From NCBI GenBank assembly GCA_963205285.1, contig CAUJJQ010000262.1, positions 1-17,382 on the forward strand: a stretch of DNA of 17,382 nucleotides. The letters are read 5' to 3'. Source of the stretch: Pseudomonadota bacterium. GTDB lineage: Bacteria; Pseudomonadota; Alphaproteobacteria; Sphingomonadales; Sphingomonadaceae. Within the stretch, counting starts at the first letter, position 1, and each line of letters begins with the position of its first letter. A program made the position numbers and the translations under genes. The notes beneath the pieces were generated by a model. That model was given only the letters and a program-made list of their open reading frames with translations. It was not told the DNA's origin and ran no database searches. Positions 1 through 8,100 of this stretch are shown piece by piece.

Positions 1-714
1 GCGCATCCCCGGTTCGAGCAGCGCGTCGGCGGCAATGTCGGGGAAATCCGCCGGGTCAACGCGCGGTGCGGCGCGTTCCAAATGGCCCAATTCGCCCAAT
101 TCCTTGGGCGTCATCGCAATCTGGTGCGGCCCGCGCCGCCCCAGCAGCGTAATCGAACGGATATGACTATGGTCGAGCGCATCGATTGCATGGGCGACAA
201 TGTCGCTGCCGGCAAATTCGGCGCGCGTTTTGGCAAGGATGCGCGCAACGTCGAGCGCGACATTACCATTTCCCACCACCACCGCGCCGCCGCAATCGAG
301 CGGGGGGGCCAGGGCGGCATAATCGGGGTGGCCATTATACCAGCCGACAAAGGCCGCGCTGCCGATGACGCCGGGCAGGTCGGCGCCTGCAATCTCCATC
401 GGCCGGTCATTGGGCGCGCCGGTGGCCAGCACCACCGCGTCATATATGGCCATCAGTTCGTCGATGGTCACGTCCTTGCCGACCGCCATATTGCCCACAA
501 AGCGGACATTTTGGGAAAGGTTCACTGCCTCATAACGGCGCGAAACGGCTTTGATTGATTGATGGTCGGGGGCAACCCCGCTGCGGATCAGGCCAAAGGG
601 CGCGGGCAGGCGGTCGATAATGTCGATCCGCACCCCATCGCCCAACGCCTTTTGCAGGCTTTCCGCCGTATAATAGCCCGCGGGGCCCGACCCGATGATG
701 GCGATATGGCGCAT
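1..714 (-). CDS. FAD-dependent ferredoxin-NADP reductase, adrenodoxin reductase type (partial, C-terminus outside window)
   Basis: This is a flavoprotein expected to pass electrons between NADPH and a ferredoxin in the cytoplasm. Translating the minus strand from the ATG at 714 gives 238 codons that run off the left edge. The N-terminus carries an FAD-binding GSGPAG (residues 8-13). The family signature PFGLIRSGVAPDH follows at about residues 39-51. A second dinucleotide-binding motif, GNGNVALDVAR, lies at about 149-159 and fits the NADP-binding half. Family members have roughly 430-460 residues, so about half is missing. The start is supported by an AAGGGGG ribosome-binding site a few bases upstream. 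The ferredoxin partner is not in view. The family is clear, but the exact substrate (FprA-like versus another ferredoxin reductase of this class) cannot be decided from this fragment. Confidence 0.93.
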   Translation of the reverse strand, partial: MRHIAIIGSGPAGYYTAESLQKALGDGVRIDIIDRLPAPFGLIRSGVAPDHQSIKAVSRRYEAVNLSQNVRFVGNMAVGKDVTIDELMAIYDAVVLATGAPNDRPMEIAGADLPGVIGSAAFVGWYNGHPDYAALAPPLDCGGAVVVGNGNVALDVARILAKTRAEFAGSDIVAHAIDALDHSHIRSITLLGRRGPHQIAMTPKELGELGHLERAAPRVDPADFPDIAADALLEPGMR

Positions 715-747
715 CCAATACCCCCTTGACCTATTGGCCTTACCCAG

Positions 748-775
748 CCCCCAATTGCCGGGGGAGCGGTGCTCC
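748..775 (-). other. Two competing short hairpins in the leader of the ferredoxin reductase gene
   Basis: In the leader of the minus-strand reductase gene, CCCCC (748-752) can pair with GGGGG (760-764), and GGAGC (763-767) can pair with GCTCC (771-775). The two helices share bases 763-764, so they cannot both form fully. There is no U-run after them, so this is not an intrinsic terminator. The structure begins about 34 nt upstream of the start codon. A regulatory role is only a possibility. Confidence 0.25.
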
Positions 776-829
776 GCCGCCATCTCTAACGCGGCGAAAA
801 ATTAGGGCAAGGGTCAGATGGCGCGCAAC

Positions 830-858
830 TTGACTCCGCCACGGGTGCTGGATAGAGC
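830..858 (+). promoter_or_regulatory. Sigma70-type promoter of tRNA-Gln
   Basis: TTGACT at 830-835 and TAGAGC at 853-858 are separated by exactly 17 bases. Transcription would start near 865, about 4 bases before the mature tRNA 5' end at 869. The CTTGAC form of the -35 box is common in alphaproteobacteria. The position directly before a tRNA makes this a convincing promoter by eye. Confidence 0.7.
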
Positions 859-868
859 GCGCCGACAT

Positions 869-942
869 TCCCCGGTCCTCTAATGGTAAGAGAGCGGACT
901 CTGACTCCGTCAATCGAGGTTCGAGTCCTCGCCGGGGATCCA
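869..942 (+). tRNA. tRNA-Gln(CTG)
   Basis: The cloverleaf folds completely. The acceptor stem TCCCCGG/CCGGGGA has 7 pairs. The D stem is CTCT/AGAG with GG in the loop. The anticodon stem GCGGA/TCCGT encloses loop CTCTGAC with anticodon CTG at 901-903. The variable loop has 4 nt, and the T stem CGAGG/CCTCG encloses TTCGAGT. The discriminator is T939 and CCA (940-942) is genomically encoded. The first pair is U1-A72, the known identity element for the GatCAB amidotransferase, which fits charging through Glu-tRNA-Gln in alphaproteobacteria. This isoacceptor reads CAG and has C34, so it would not be a substrate of MnmA, which is encoded elsewhere in the window. No intrinsic terminator is visible before the convergent gene that ends at 957. 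Confidence 0.95.
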
Positions 943-956
943 AATTTCCCTTAAAA

Positions 957-1721
957 CTATTTGGATTTTGCAGCCTTTCGCTTCAGGCTCTGCTCGGCCT
1001 TTTTGACCATCGTTTTGGCAGCAGTTGCGCCTTCACCGTCCAAAGCATCGCGCTTGATAACCTCATTGACCAACAGCCCCCGCAAATCATCATCGCTGAC
1101 TTTCAGCCCGTCAAAAAGACGGCGATATTCTTTGCGCAATGCTGATAGAACAGCGTCGCCTTGGAGTGCGTCCGCAATGACGTAGCGATTAACGATCTGG
1201 GCATGGCGGTGGAAGGATTCGAGCGCGTCCGACGCAATGGATTCGCGGCAAAGTAGGAACATTTTTTCCACACTTTCCTGTGTTCTAGGTAGCGTATCCA
1301 GATCGATATTGCACACTTCCTCCCAAGATATTGGCTGAGAAAATTTGATCCTGTAAACGACCCAACGTCGGGCGTTTGACAATATTATCCATTCAATCCC
1401 TTGGTGTGAGCCATAATTTACCGCCTGTCGCAGATGGCTCTCGGTCAAATTGGTGCCCGCAGATTTTACCTCACACAGATAGTAGATTTTGCCTTCGACG
1501 CGAATGGCGAGGTCGCAGTAAGTCCCCCGAATTTGTTGTTCGCTCGTGAGTTCTGCGTATTTGTCATAGCCGAATATGTCACTGAGCATGTCCTTAATCA
1601 CGGTTACAGTATCAGCTTCCGACACATCTCGTTCGGCGATGCGTCGTACTATGGGCTGATATTTTCGCAGCCCTGCGATGATCCGTTCATATACTTTTTT
1701 CGGAATCTTGATGGCTGACAT
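957..1721 (-). CDS. Solitary HsdR N-terminal-domain protein (PD-(D/E)XK nuclease-like)
   Basis: This 254-residue protein resembles the N-terminal nuclease domain of type I restriction R subunits (HSDR_N family). After a helical N-terminus, residues 59-86 carry the nuclease core: E61, D70 in TYCDLAIRV, and E84-V-K86 in LCEVKSAG. Q99-xxx-Y103 follows and matches the QxxxY motif of type I restriction nucleases. The C-terminus is lysine-rich. There is no helicase domain, and no HsdM or HsdS gene is nearby, so it stands alone. The frame could extend to 1793, but ATG 1721 is preferred because GGAGG lies 5 nt upstream. The gene is visibly AT-richer than its neighbours and sits 14 nt from the 3' end of a tRNA gene, which hints at acquisition. 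Proteins of this shape are common and mostly uncharacterised; defence or DNA repair are both possible roles. Confidence 0.85.
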   Translation of the reverse strand: MSAIKIPKKVYERIIAGLRKYQPIVRRIAERDVSEADTVTVIKDMLSDIFGYDKYAELTSEQQIRGTYCDLAIRVEGKIYYLCEVKSAGTNLTESHLRQAVNYGSHQGIEWIILSNARRWVVYRIKFSQPISWEEVCNIDLDTLPRTQESVEKMFLLCRESIASDALESFHRHAQIVNRYVIADALQGDAVLSALRKEYRRLFDGLKVSDDDLRGLLVNEVIKRDALDGEGATAAKTMVKKAEQSLKRKAAKSK

Positions 1722-1741
1722 CTTGCCCTCCCGCGCCATGT

Positions 1742-1765
1742 GCGACGATACCGGCATATCGTCGC
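1742..1765. promoter_or_regulatory. Perfect 9-bp inverted repeat upstream of the HsdR-N gene
   Basis: GCGACGATA (1742-1750) and TATCGTCGC (1757-1765) are exact reverse complements separated by CCGGCA. The site lies 20 bp upstream of the preferred start codon at 1721, where it could be an operator or a leader hairpin close to the ribosome-binding site. It also falls inside the longer alternative reading frame that starts at 1793. No U-run follows, so it is not a terminator. Confidence 0.45.
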
Positions 1766-1896
1766 TTTGTACCTGAAAGCAACGACAAAGCATTTCACGT
1801 CGATTACGGCCTTCACAATCGATTGAATTAATTGCCGATCATCGCTCTAGCAAAGCGTGCCGCCGTCGTGCATTGCGGGGTGGAGAGGGGTTTTTC

Positions 1897-3066
1897 ATGC
1901 ATTTTGAACTGGCCGAAGAACATCGCATGCTGGCCGATCTGGTGCAGCGCTTTGTTGCCGACCATTTAATGCCGCTCGAAACCGCCGTGCTGGCGCGCGA
2001 AGCGGCGGGCGAAAACCCCGAATTGACGGCACAGGAACGCGCCGCGCTCGACGCGGTCAGCCGCGATATGGGGCTGTGGTCGCTCGATGCGCCGGTGGAG
2101 CTTGGCGGGCATGATTTGCCGCACGTCGCGCTGGTCGCGGTCAACGAAGCATTGGGCGGGACGGTTGCCAAATATGTTCTGCCGCCCGACAGCCCCAATT
2201 TGCGGATGCTGGCGGCGAGTGTCAGCGATGCGCAGCGCGCAACCTACCTCGCCCCCTATGCGCGCGGGGAAACGGTGTCGGCTATCGGTATCTCCGAACC
2301 GGGCGCAGGCGCAGACCCCAGCGGGATGACGACGCGCGCGGTGCTGGCGGAGGATGGCAGCGGGGATTGGATTATCAACGGGCGCAAAATATGGATCACC
2401 CGCGCCGATGAATGTGATTTCACCATTTTGATGGCGCGCACCGGCGGGGCAGGGCGCGGCGGCCTGTCCGCATTTTTGGTGGATCGGGCAACGGCGGGGT
2501 TCAACGTGCTGCGCGCAATACCGATGATCGGCGGGGAGACGACCTATGAAGTCGCGCTCGACGATTGTCGGGTGGCGGGCTGGAAATTGCTAGGTGCCGA
2601 AGGGGGCGGCTTTGCGCCGATGCAATTGCGGCTGGGCACAAGGCGGATGGAAATTGCCGCTTGGTGCATCGGCGCAGCGCAGCGTGCGCTTTCCATGATG
2701 GCCGAATATGCGCCCCAGCGCACGACCTTTGGCGCAGCCTTGTCCGACCGGCAGGCGGTGCAATGGTGGGTGGCGGATGCGGCCATCGACATCCACGCCA
2801 CCCGCCTGATGGCATATGATTGCGCGTGGAAACTGGACCAGGGGCGCGATGTGCGCAGTGAGATTTCGATGCTCAAAATCCGCGCCACCGAAATGGCGCA
2901 GCGCATCATCGACAATGCGATGCAATGTTTCGGCGCAATGGGCATGACGCGTGAACTGCCGCTCCACCTCCTCGCCCAACGGGTGCGCACAATGCGGATT
3001 TATGACGGGCCGAGTGAGGTGCACCGGATGGTGGTGGCGCGCAATTTAATGGCGACAAAGGGGTAG
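1897..3066 (+). CDS. Acyl-CoA dehydrogenase family protein
   Basis: This 389-residue flavoenzyme is expected to introduce the alpha-beta double bond into an acyl-CoA and pass electrons to ETF. It has the usual order of helical N-terminal, beta middle and helical C-terminal domains. The middle domain shows the signature AIGISEPGAGADPSGM, with WIINGRKIWITRA shortly after. Near the end, IYDGPSEVHR puts an Asp (D370) where medium-chain dehydrogenases have the catalytic Glu of YEGT; this DGPSEVH form is typical of ACAD10/11-like enzymes. An upstream start at 1873 exists, but ATG 1897 has GGAGAGGGG just before it and gives the normal family start. The crotonase-fold gene follows after 9 nt, so the two are probably co-transcribed. 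The acyl substrate cannot be read from the sequence. Confidence 0.95.
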   Translation: MHFELAEEHRMLADLVQRFVADHLMPLETAVLAREAAGENPELTAQERAALDAVSRDMGLWSLDAPVELGGHDLPHVALVAVNEALGGTVAKYVLPPDSPNLRMLAASVSDAQRATYLAPYARGETVSAIGISEPGAGADPSGMTTRAVLAEDGSGDWIINGRKIWITRADECDFTILMARTGGAGRGGLSAFLVDRATAGFNVLRAIPMIGGETTYEVALDDCRVAGWKLLGAEGGGFAPMQLRLGTRRMEIAAWCIGAAQRALSMMAEYAPQRTTFGAALSDRQAVQWWVADAAIDIHATRLMAYDCAWKLDQGRDVRSEISMLKIRATEMAQRIIDNAMQCFGAMGMTRELPLHLLAQRVRTMRIYDGPSEVHRMVVARNLMATKG

Positions 3067-3075
3067 GTGAGGGCG

Positions 3076-3846
3076 ATGCAACATAGCGTAAAATTGACCA
3101 AATCGGGCCATGTCGCCGAAATCTGCTTTGCCGCCCCGCCGCATAACCATGCGACGATTGGCATGCTGGCGGATATTGCCGTCGCGCTTGCCGATTGCGA
3201 CGCCGACATGGCGGTGCGCGCGGTGGTGCTGGCGAGTGAGGGACGGGTTTTTTGCGGTGGGGCCGACCTTGCCACCCCGGGCGGCATGGGCAGCGACAGC
3301 GCCGACCCGATCCGCGAATTTTATGATGCTGCCATTCCCATTTTTGCGGCGAAAAAGCCGATGGTTGCTGCGGTGCAAGGGGCGGCGGTTGGCGCTGGGC
3401 TGGGCCTCGCCGTCGCTGCCGATTTCCGTGTTGCCGCGCCCGAAGCGCGTTTTGCAGCCAATTTCACCCGGCTGGGTTTTCACCCCGGTTTTGCCCTGAC
3501 GCTGACGCTGCCGCGCCTGATTGGCATGCAGCGCGCGCAGCAGATGTTTCTAACTTCGACGCGCTATAAAGCCGCCGACGTGCTGGACTGGGGGTTGATT
3601 GACCGATTGTCGGAAAGCGGTGGTGCGCGCGATGGCGCACATGCGCTGGCGCAGGAAATTGCCGAAAACGCACCGCTCGCTTTGCTCGACACCCGCGCCA
3701 CATTGCGCGCCGGTCTGGTCGATGCGGTGCGCCAACGGCTCGACCACGAACATGGCGAACAGGCCAAATTGCGCGCGACCGCCGATTATGCGGAGGGGGT
3801 GGCGAGCGTTTTCGAACGGCGCGCCGCCAATTTCATCGGGGCCTAG
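3076..3846 (+). CDS. Enoyl-CoA hydratase/isomerase family protein (crotonase fold) lacking both hydratase glutamates
   Basis: This 256-residue crotonase-fold protein should bind an acyl-CoA in the cytoplasm. The oxyanion-hole strands are visible as GRVFCGGADL (about 56-65) and VQGAAVGAGLGLAVAADF (about 100-117). Aligned by eye to rat mitochondrial hydratase, the two catalytic glutamates correspond to G110 and F130. The stretch RLGFHPGFAL also lacks the Asp/Glu used by PaaG-type and Eci-type isomerases. It may therefore do a different reaction from hydration, or be a non-catalytic acyl-CoA binder. ATG 3076 is chosen over the in-frame GTG at 3067 because GGTGAGGG precedes it. It follows the acyl-CoA dehydrogenase by 9 nt and converges with the DUF445 gene, whose stop is 10 nt away. 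Confidence 0.9.
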   Translation: MQHSVKLTKSGHVAEICFAAPPHNHATIGMLADIAVALADCDADMAVRAVVLASEGRVFCGGADLATPGGMGSDSADPIREFYDAAIPIFAAKKPMVAAVQGAAVGAGLGLAVAADFRVAAPEARFAANFTRLGFHPGFALTLTLPRLIGMQRAQQMFLTSTRYKAADVLDWGLIDRLSESGGARDGAHALAQEIAENAPLALLDTRATLRAGLVDAVRQRLDHEHGEQAKLRATADYAEGVASVFERRAANFIGA

Positions 3847-3856
3847 GATCAAGACC

Positions 3857-5149
3857 CTAAATCACCCGCTCAATCGCGTGGAGCACCAACCCGACCAGCC
3901 CACCGACCAAGGTGCCGTTGATACGGATATATTGCAGGTCATCGCCCACCACTTGTTCCAGCCGGTCGGTCAGTGTCGCGCTGTTCCATCCGCGCACCGT
4001 GTCCGAAATCAGCCGCACCGCGCTGTCGCCATAGGCATCGACCGCCCCGGCGATGGATCGGCGCGCCAGCCGGTTGAGCGCGCGTTTGATGCGCACATCC
4101 TCTGCCAACATGCCGCCCAATTGTTGCAGGCTTTCGCCCAATTTGCCGGCCAGCGCGGAATCAGGGTCGCGCGCCGCCGATAATAATGCGCCGCGCGCCT
4201 GTTCCCACAATCCGTCAATCCACGCGCGGATGGCGGCATTGTCCAAAATTTCGTCGCGGATCTTGTCGACCTGTTGGCGCATTTTTTTCTTATTTTGCAA
4301 ATCGCGCGCCAGTTCGGCCAGTCCCTCCTCCACCCGTTGACGCAGCGGGTGCGTGGGGTCGCCCGCCATGTCGTGGAGCAATTTGTGCAGACCGTTGATG
4401 ATTGCATTGGCGATATTTTCATCAAGCCCCGTCAGCCGTAACAGGCTGTTGGCGCGTTCATGCACCATATCGCGGATCAAATGGTCATTTTTGCCCAGCG
4501 TCTTGTCGGCCAATTTGGCGAACCCGTCGATCAGCGGCTGGTGCCGCCCCTCTGCCATTGCAGCGGCAAGGCTTTGGCCGAGCAGGGGCGCCAAGTTTAA
4601 CTGCCGCAGCCGCTCGGCAATCCCCGATTTGACGATACCGCCCAGCCGTTCCTCATCCAGCGCACCGACCATATCGGCAATCAGGCGCGATGCCCCAGCC
4701 TTTAACCGGCCCTCGCTCCCCTCCGGCTCCGCAAGAAAGTGCCCCACCGCGCCCGCAACGTCGATGTGGCGCAGGCGCAGCGCAATCAGCCGGGGGATAA
4801 GGAAGTTTTTGCGAATGAACCGCGCCAGCGTGTCGGCAATGCGGTCGCGGTTTTCGGGGATGATGGCGGTGTGGGGTATGGGCAGGCCCATCGGGTGGCG
4901 AAAGAGCGCGGTGACCGCAAACCAATCGGCCAAACCGCCGACCAGCCCCGCCTCTGCAAAGGCGCGCACAAAGCCGATGGCGGGGTGGATGTCGGCAAAA
5001 CGCGTTGTCCCGATGAACAATGCGGCCATGATAACCAGCAGCCCGCTCGCCACCCAGCGGATATTCCAGCCGTGGGTGGCGATGGCAACGCCATGTCGGT
5101 CAAGCTGCACCGCGGGCATCGTCACTGGCGGCGCACCCCCAGCGACCAT
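3857..5149 (-). CDS. DUF445 family membrane protein
   Basis: The 430-residue protein matches the DUF445 (YjiN-like) family, whose function is not established. A transmembrane segment lies near residues 31-50. The conserved block AEAGLVGGLADWFAVTALFRHP follows at about 66-87, then PHTAIIPENRDRIADTLARF. A long, charged, helix-rich middle follows. The protein ends with a second hydrophobic segment, INGTLVGGLVGLVLHAI, also typical of the family. It is the last gene of the efflux operon: its ATG (5149) is only 3 nt after the stop of the RND pump, with GGAATAAGG just upstream, which suggests translational coupling. A later start at 5119 is possible. Its place suggests an envelope role linked to the pump, but that is inference from position alone. 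Confidence 0.9.
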   Translation of the reverse strand: MVAGGAPPVTMPAVQLDRHGVAIATHGWNIRWVASGLLVIMAALFIGTTRFADIHPAIGFVRAFAEAGLVGGLADWFAVTALFRHPMGLPIPHTAIIPENRDRIADTLARFIRKNFLIPRLIALRLRHIDVAGAVGHFLAEPEGSEGRLKAGASRLIADMVGALDEERLGGIVKSGIAERLRQLNLAPLLGQSLAAAMAEGRHQPLIDGFAKLADKTLGKNDHLIRDMVHERANSLLRLTGLDENIANAIINGLHKLLHDMAGDPTHPLRQRVEEGLAELARDLQNKKKMRQQVDKIRDEILDNAAIRAWIDGLWEQARGALLSAARDPDSALAGKLGESLQQLGGMLAEDVRIKRALNRLARRSIAGAVDAYGDSAVRLISDTVRGWNSATLTDRLEQVVGDDLQYIRINGTLVGGLVGLVLHAIERVI

Positions 5150-5152
5150 GCC

Positions 5153-8100
5153 TTATTCCGCGGGTTGCGGGATATGCCCCTTGTCCTCATCCCCCGGCTT
5201 ATAGGTGAGGAACCAGCGACGCAGCAATGGGCCAAAGCGGGTTTCCGCACCAACCGCGAGGCTGAAGGCGGCCGGCACAATCAGCAGCGTGAGGATGGTC
5301 GAAACGATCAGCCCGCCGATAACCGTCACCCCCATTGGCTGGCGCCATGCACCATCGCCGGTCAGCGCCAAGGATGTGGGCACCATCCCTGCGACCATCG
5401 CCACCGTGGTCATCACAATCGGCTGTGCGCGTTTGCGCCCGGCGTCCAAAATCGCTTCAAATTTGTCGATACCCTTGTTCATTTCTTCGAGCGCGAAATC
5501 GACCACCAAAATCGAGTTTTTGGCGACGATACCAAGGAGCATCAAAACGCCGATAAAGACGGGCATCGACAAAGGCATGCGACATATATGGAGCGCGAGC
5601 GCCGCACCCAAGGGCGCGAGCAACAAGGATGCCATGTTGACGAATGGCGGCATGATCCGGTGATAGAGCAATACCAGCACCGCAAAGACCAGGAATATGC
5701 CCGAAACCACGGCAATCAGGAAGTTGGTGACCATTTCCTCCTGCCATTTGTCCTGCCCCAGTTTCAGGCGCGACACACCCTGCGGCAGATTGCGCATCGC
5801 CGGGAGGTTATCAATCTTGGTCATTGCTTCGCCCGAAACATAGGGCTGGCCGGTCGCCGGATTATTGGCAAGGTCGGCCCCAATCGTCAGCCGGCGTTCC
5901 AAATTGGTGCGCTGGATAACCGTCGGCCCCGAACCAAAGCTGATTTCGGCCACCGATTTCAAGGGCACCGAACCGCCGGTTGATGTCGGCACGGGCAGAT
6001 TTTCGATGGTCGAAATGTCGCGTCGTGCCGCCGGGTCGAGCGCGACGCGGATCGGTATTTGCCGGTCGGACAGGCTGAACTTGGCGCTATTCTGGTCAAT
6101 ATCCCCCAGCGTCGCGAGGCGGATGGTTTGCGACAGCGCGGCGGTTGTCACCCCCATCGATGCGGCCAAATCAAGCCGTGGACGAATGGTGATTTCGGGG
6201 CGCGCCATATCGCCATTGACGCGCGGGGCGACCAGTTCAGGCATGCCGCGCATCTGTTCGACAATCGCATTGGCGGTGCGGTTCAGCACAACCGGGTCGC
6301 TGCCGCCCAAAGTGATACTGAGGTCGCGGCCCGAAAAGCCGCCATTTTGCGACGAAAATGTCACCCGTGCGTCGGCGACATTGGCCAAACGCGGCGACCA
6401 GCGGTTTTCAAACTCGATGCTCGAAATTGGGCGGTCTTTGCGCAGCGTCAGATATATGCGCCCATTGCCGGGGTTGATGGCGGCATAGGCTGCCTCCACC
6501 ACATCGCGGTCAGCGGTCACAGCATCCTGCACCCGACGAATAACCTGCTCGGTATGGGCAAGCGTTGTTCCGGGCGTCATTTCGATGCGGATCTGGCTAT
6601 AATCAAAATCAAGGTCGGGCTGGAAGGTAAAGCTGAGTGTCATGAAGGCGACAATGGTGGCGGCAAAAGCGCCCAGGCCGCAAAGCATGGTTTTCCAGCG
6701 GTTGCGCAGCGTCCATTCCAGCCAGTGGACATAGGTTTGCACCCAGCGCGCGCTATGTTCCGCCTCCCCATGCGCTTTGAGGAAATAGGCGGCGATCATC
6801 GGGGTGATAAGCCGCGCGACCGCAAGGCTCATCACCACCGCAGCAACCACGGTCAGGCCGAAATTCTTGAAAAACTGCCCCGAAACACCCGGCATCAGGC
6901 CAACCGGCAGGAACACCGCAACAATCGCCATCGTGGTGGCGAGCACCGCCAAACCGATTTCATCGGCAGCATCAATCGATGCCTGATAGGCGCTCTTGCC
7001 CATCCGCATATGGCGGACGATATTTTCAATCTCCACAATCGCGTCATCGACCAGCACGCCCGCCACAAGGCTGAGGGCCAAAAGGCTGATGGAGTTGAGC
7101 GAAAAGCCCAGCATTTCCATGAACCAAAAGGCGGGAATCGCCGATAGCGGGATGGCCAGCGCCGAGATAATCGTTGCCCGCCAGTCGCGTAGAAACAGGA
7201 ATACGACCACGACGGCGAGCACCGCCCCCTCAATCATCGCGGTGATGGAGGATTCATAGTCGGATTCGGTATAGCCAACGCTGGAAAACAGCTCGCGAAA
7301 CTGCACCTTGGGGTTTTGTTCGCGGATTTTAGCAAGTTCCGCCTCCACCAGCGCATAAACGGCAACGTCCGATGCCCCCTTGGCGCGGGTGATGGAAAAG
7401 GACAACACTTGCCGCCCGTTCATCGTCGCAAAACTGCGCTGTTCGGCGTAAAGATCGCGCACTTCGGCAACGTCGGACAATTTGATCGTCCGTCCGCCGC
7501 CGATGGCAATCTGTGTATTGGCCAATTGGTGCGCATCGCGCGCATTGCCCAAAACGCGCAGCGATTGTTCAGCGCCGGCAATTTCGGCAAGCCCGCCCGC
7601 CGCATTGACATTAACCTGCCGCAATTGCTGGTTGATCTGCGCGGCGGTGACGCCCAGTCCCTGCATTTTGGCTGGGTCCAATATGACGCGGATTTCGCGG
7701 TTCACCCCGCCGTCGCGGCTGACCGCCGCCACCCCTTCGAGCCCGCGCAGCCGTTTGGCCACCACATCATCGACAAACCAGCTCAATTGTTCGAGCGTCA
7801 TGTCCACCGCTTCGACCGAAATATAGGCGATGGGGTCGCCCGATGTGTCGATGCGCGTAACCTGTGGTTCCAAAATGCCATCGGGCAAATCGCTGCGGAT
7901 ATTGGAAATGGCGTCGCGTACGTCGTTGACCGCCCGGTCAATCGGCGTGCCGATGTCGAACTGGATGAACATGTTGGTGCTGCCTTCGCGCACCGATGTA
8001 TTAATTTCATCCACCCCGTTGATGTTGCGCACCGCCGCTTCGACCTTTTGCGCGACCTGCGTTTCCATTTCGGTCGGCGCCGCACCCGGCTGGATGATCG

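Noticed and set aside
82..558. Long plus-strand frame opposite the ferredoxin reductase gene
   Set aside because: The minus-strand frame carries the full family signatures (GSGPAG, PFGLIRSGVAPDH, GNGNVALDVAR); the plus frame shows no recognisable domain and is a shadow of it.
1816..1833. CAATCGATTG and AATTAATT palindromes between the nuclease and acyl-CoA dehydrogenase genes
   Set aside because: Short palindromes in an AT-rich promoter region; a weak promoter (TTGAAT 1823-1828, TCTAGC 1846-1851) may lie here, but neither is strong enough to call.
942..1872. tRNA-targeted integrative element carrying the HsdR-N gene
   Set aside because: No integrase and no second copy of the tRNA 3' end were found on the far side of the gene, so an att-flanked element is not supported.
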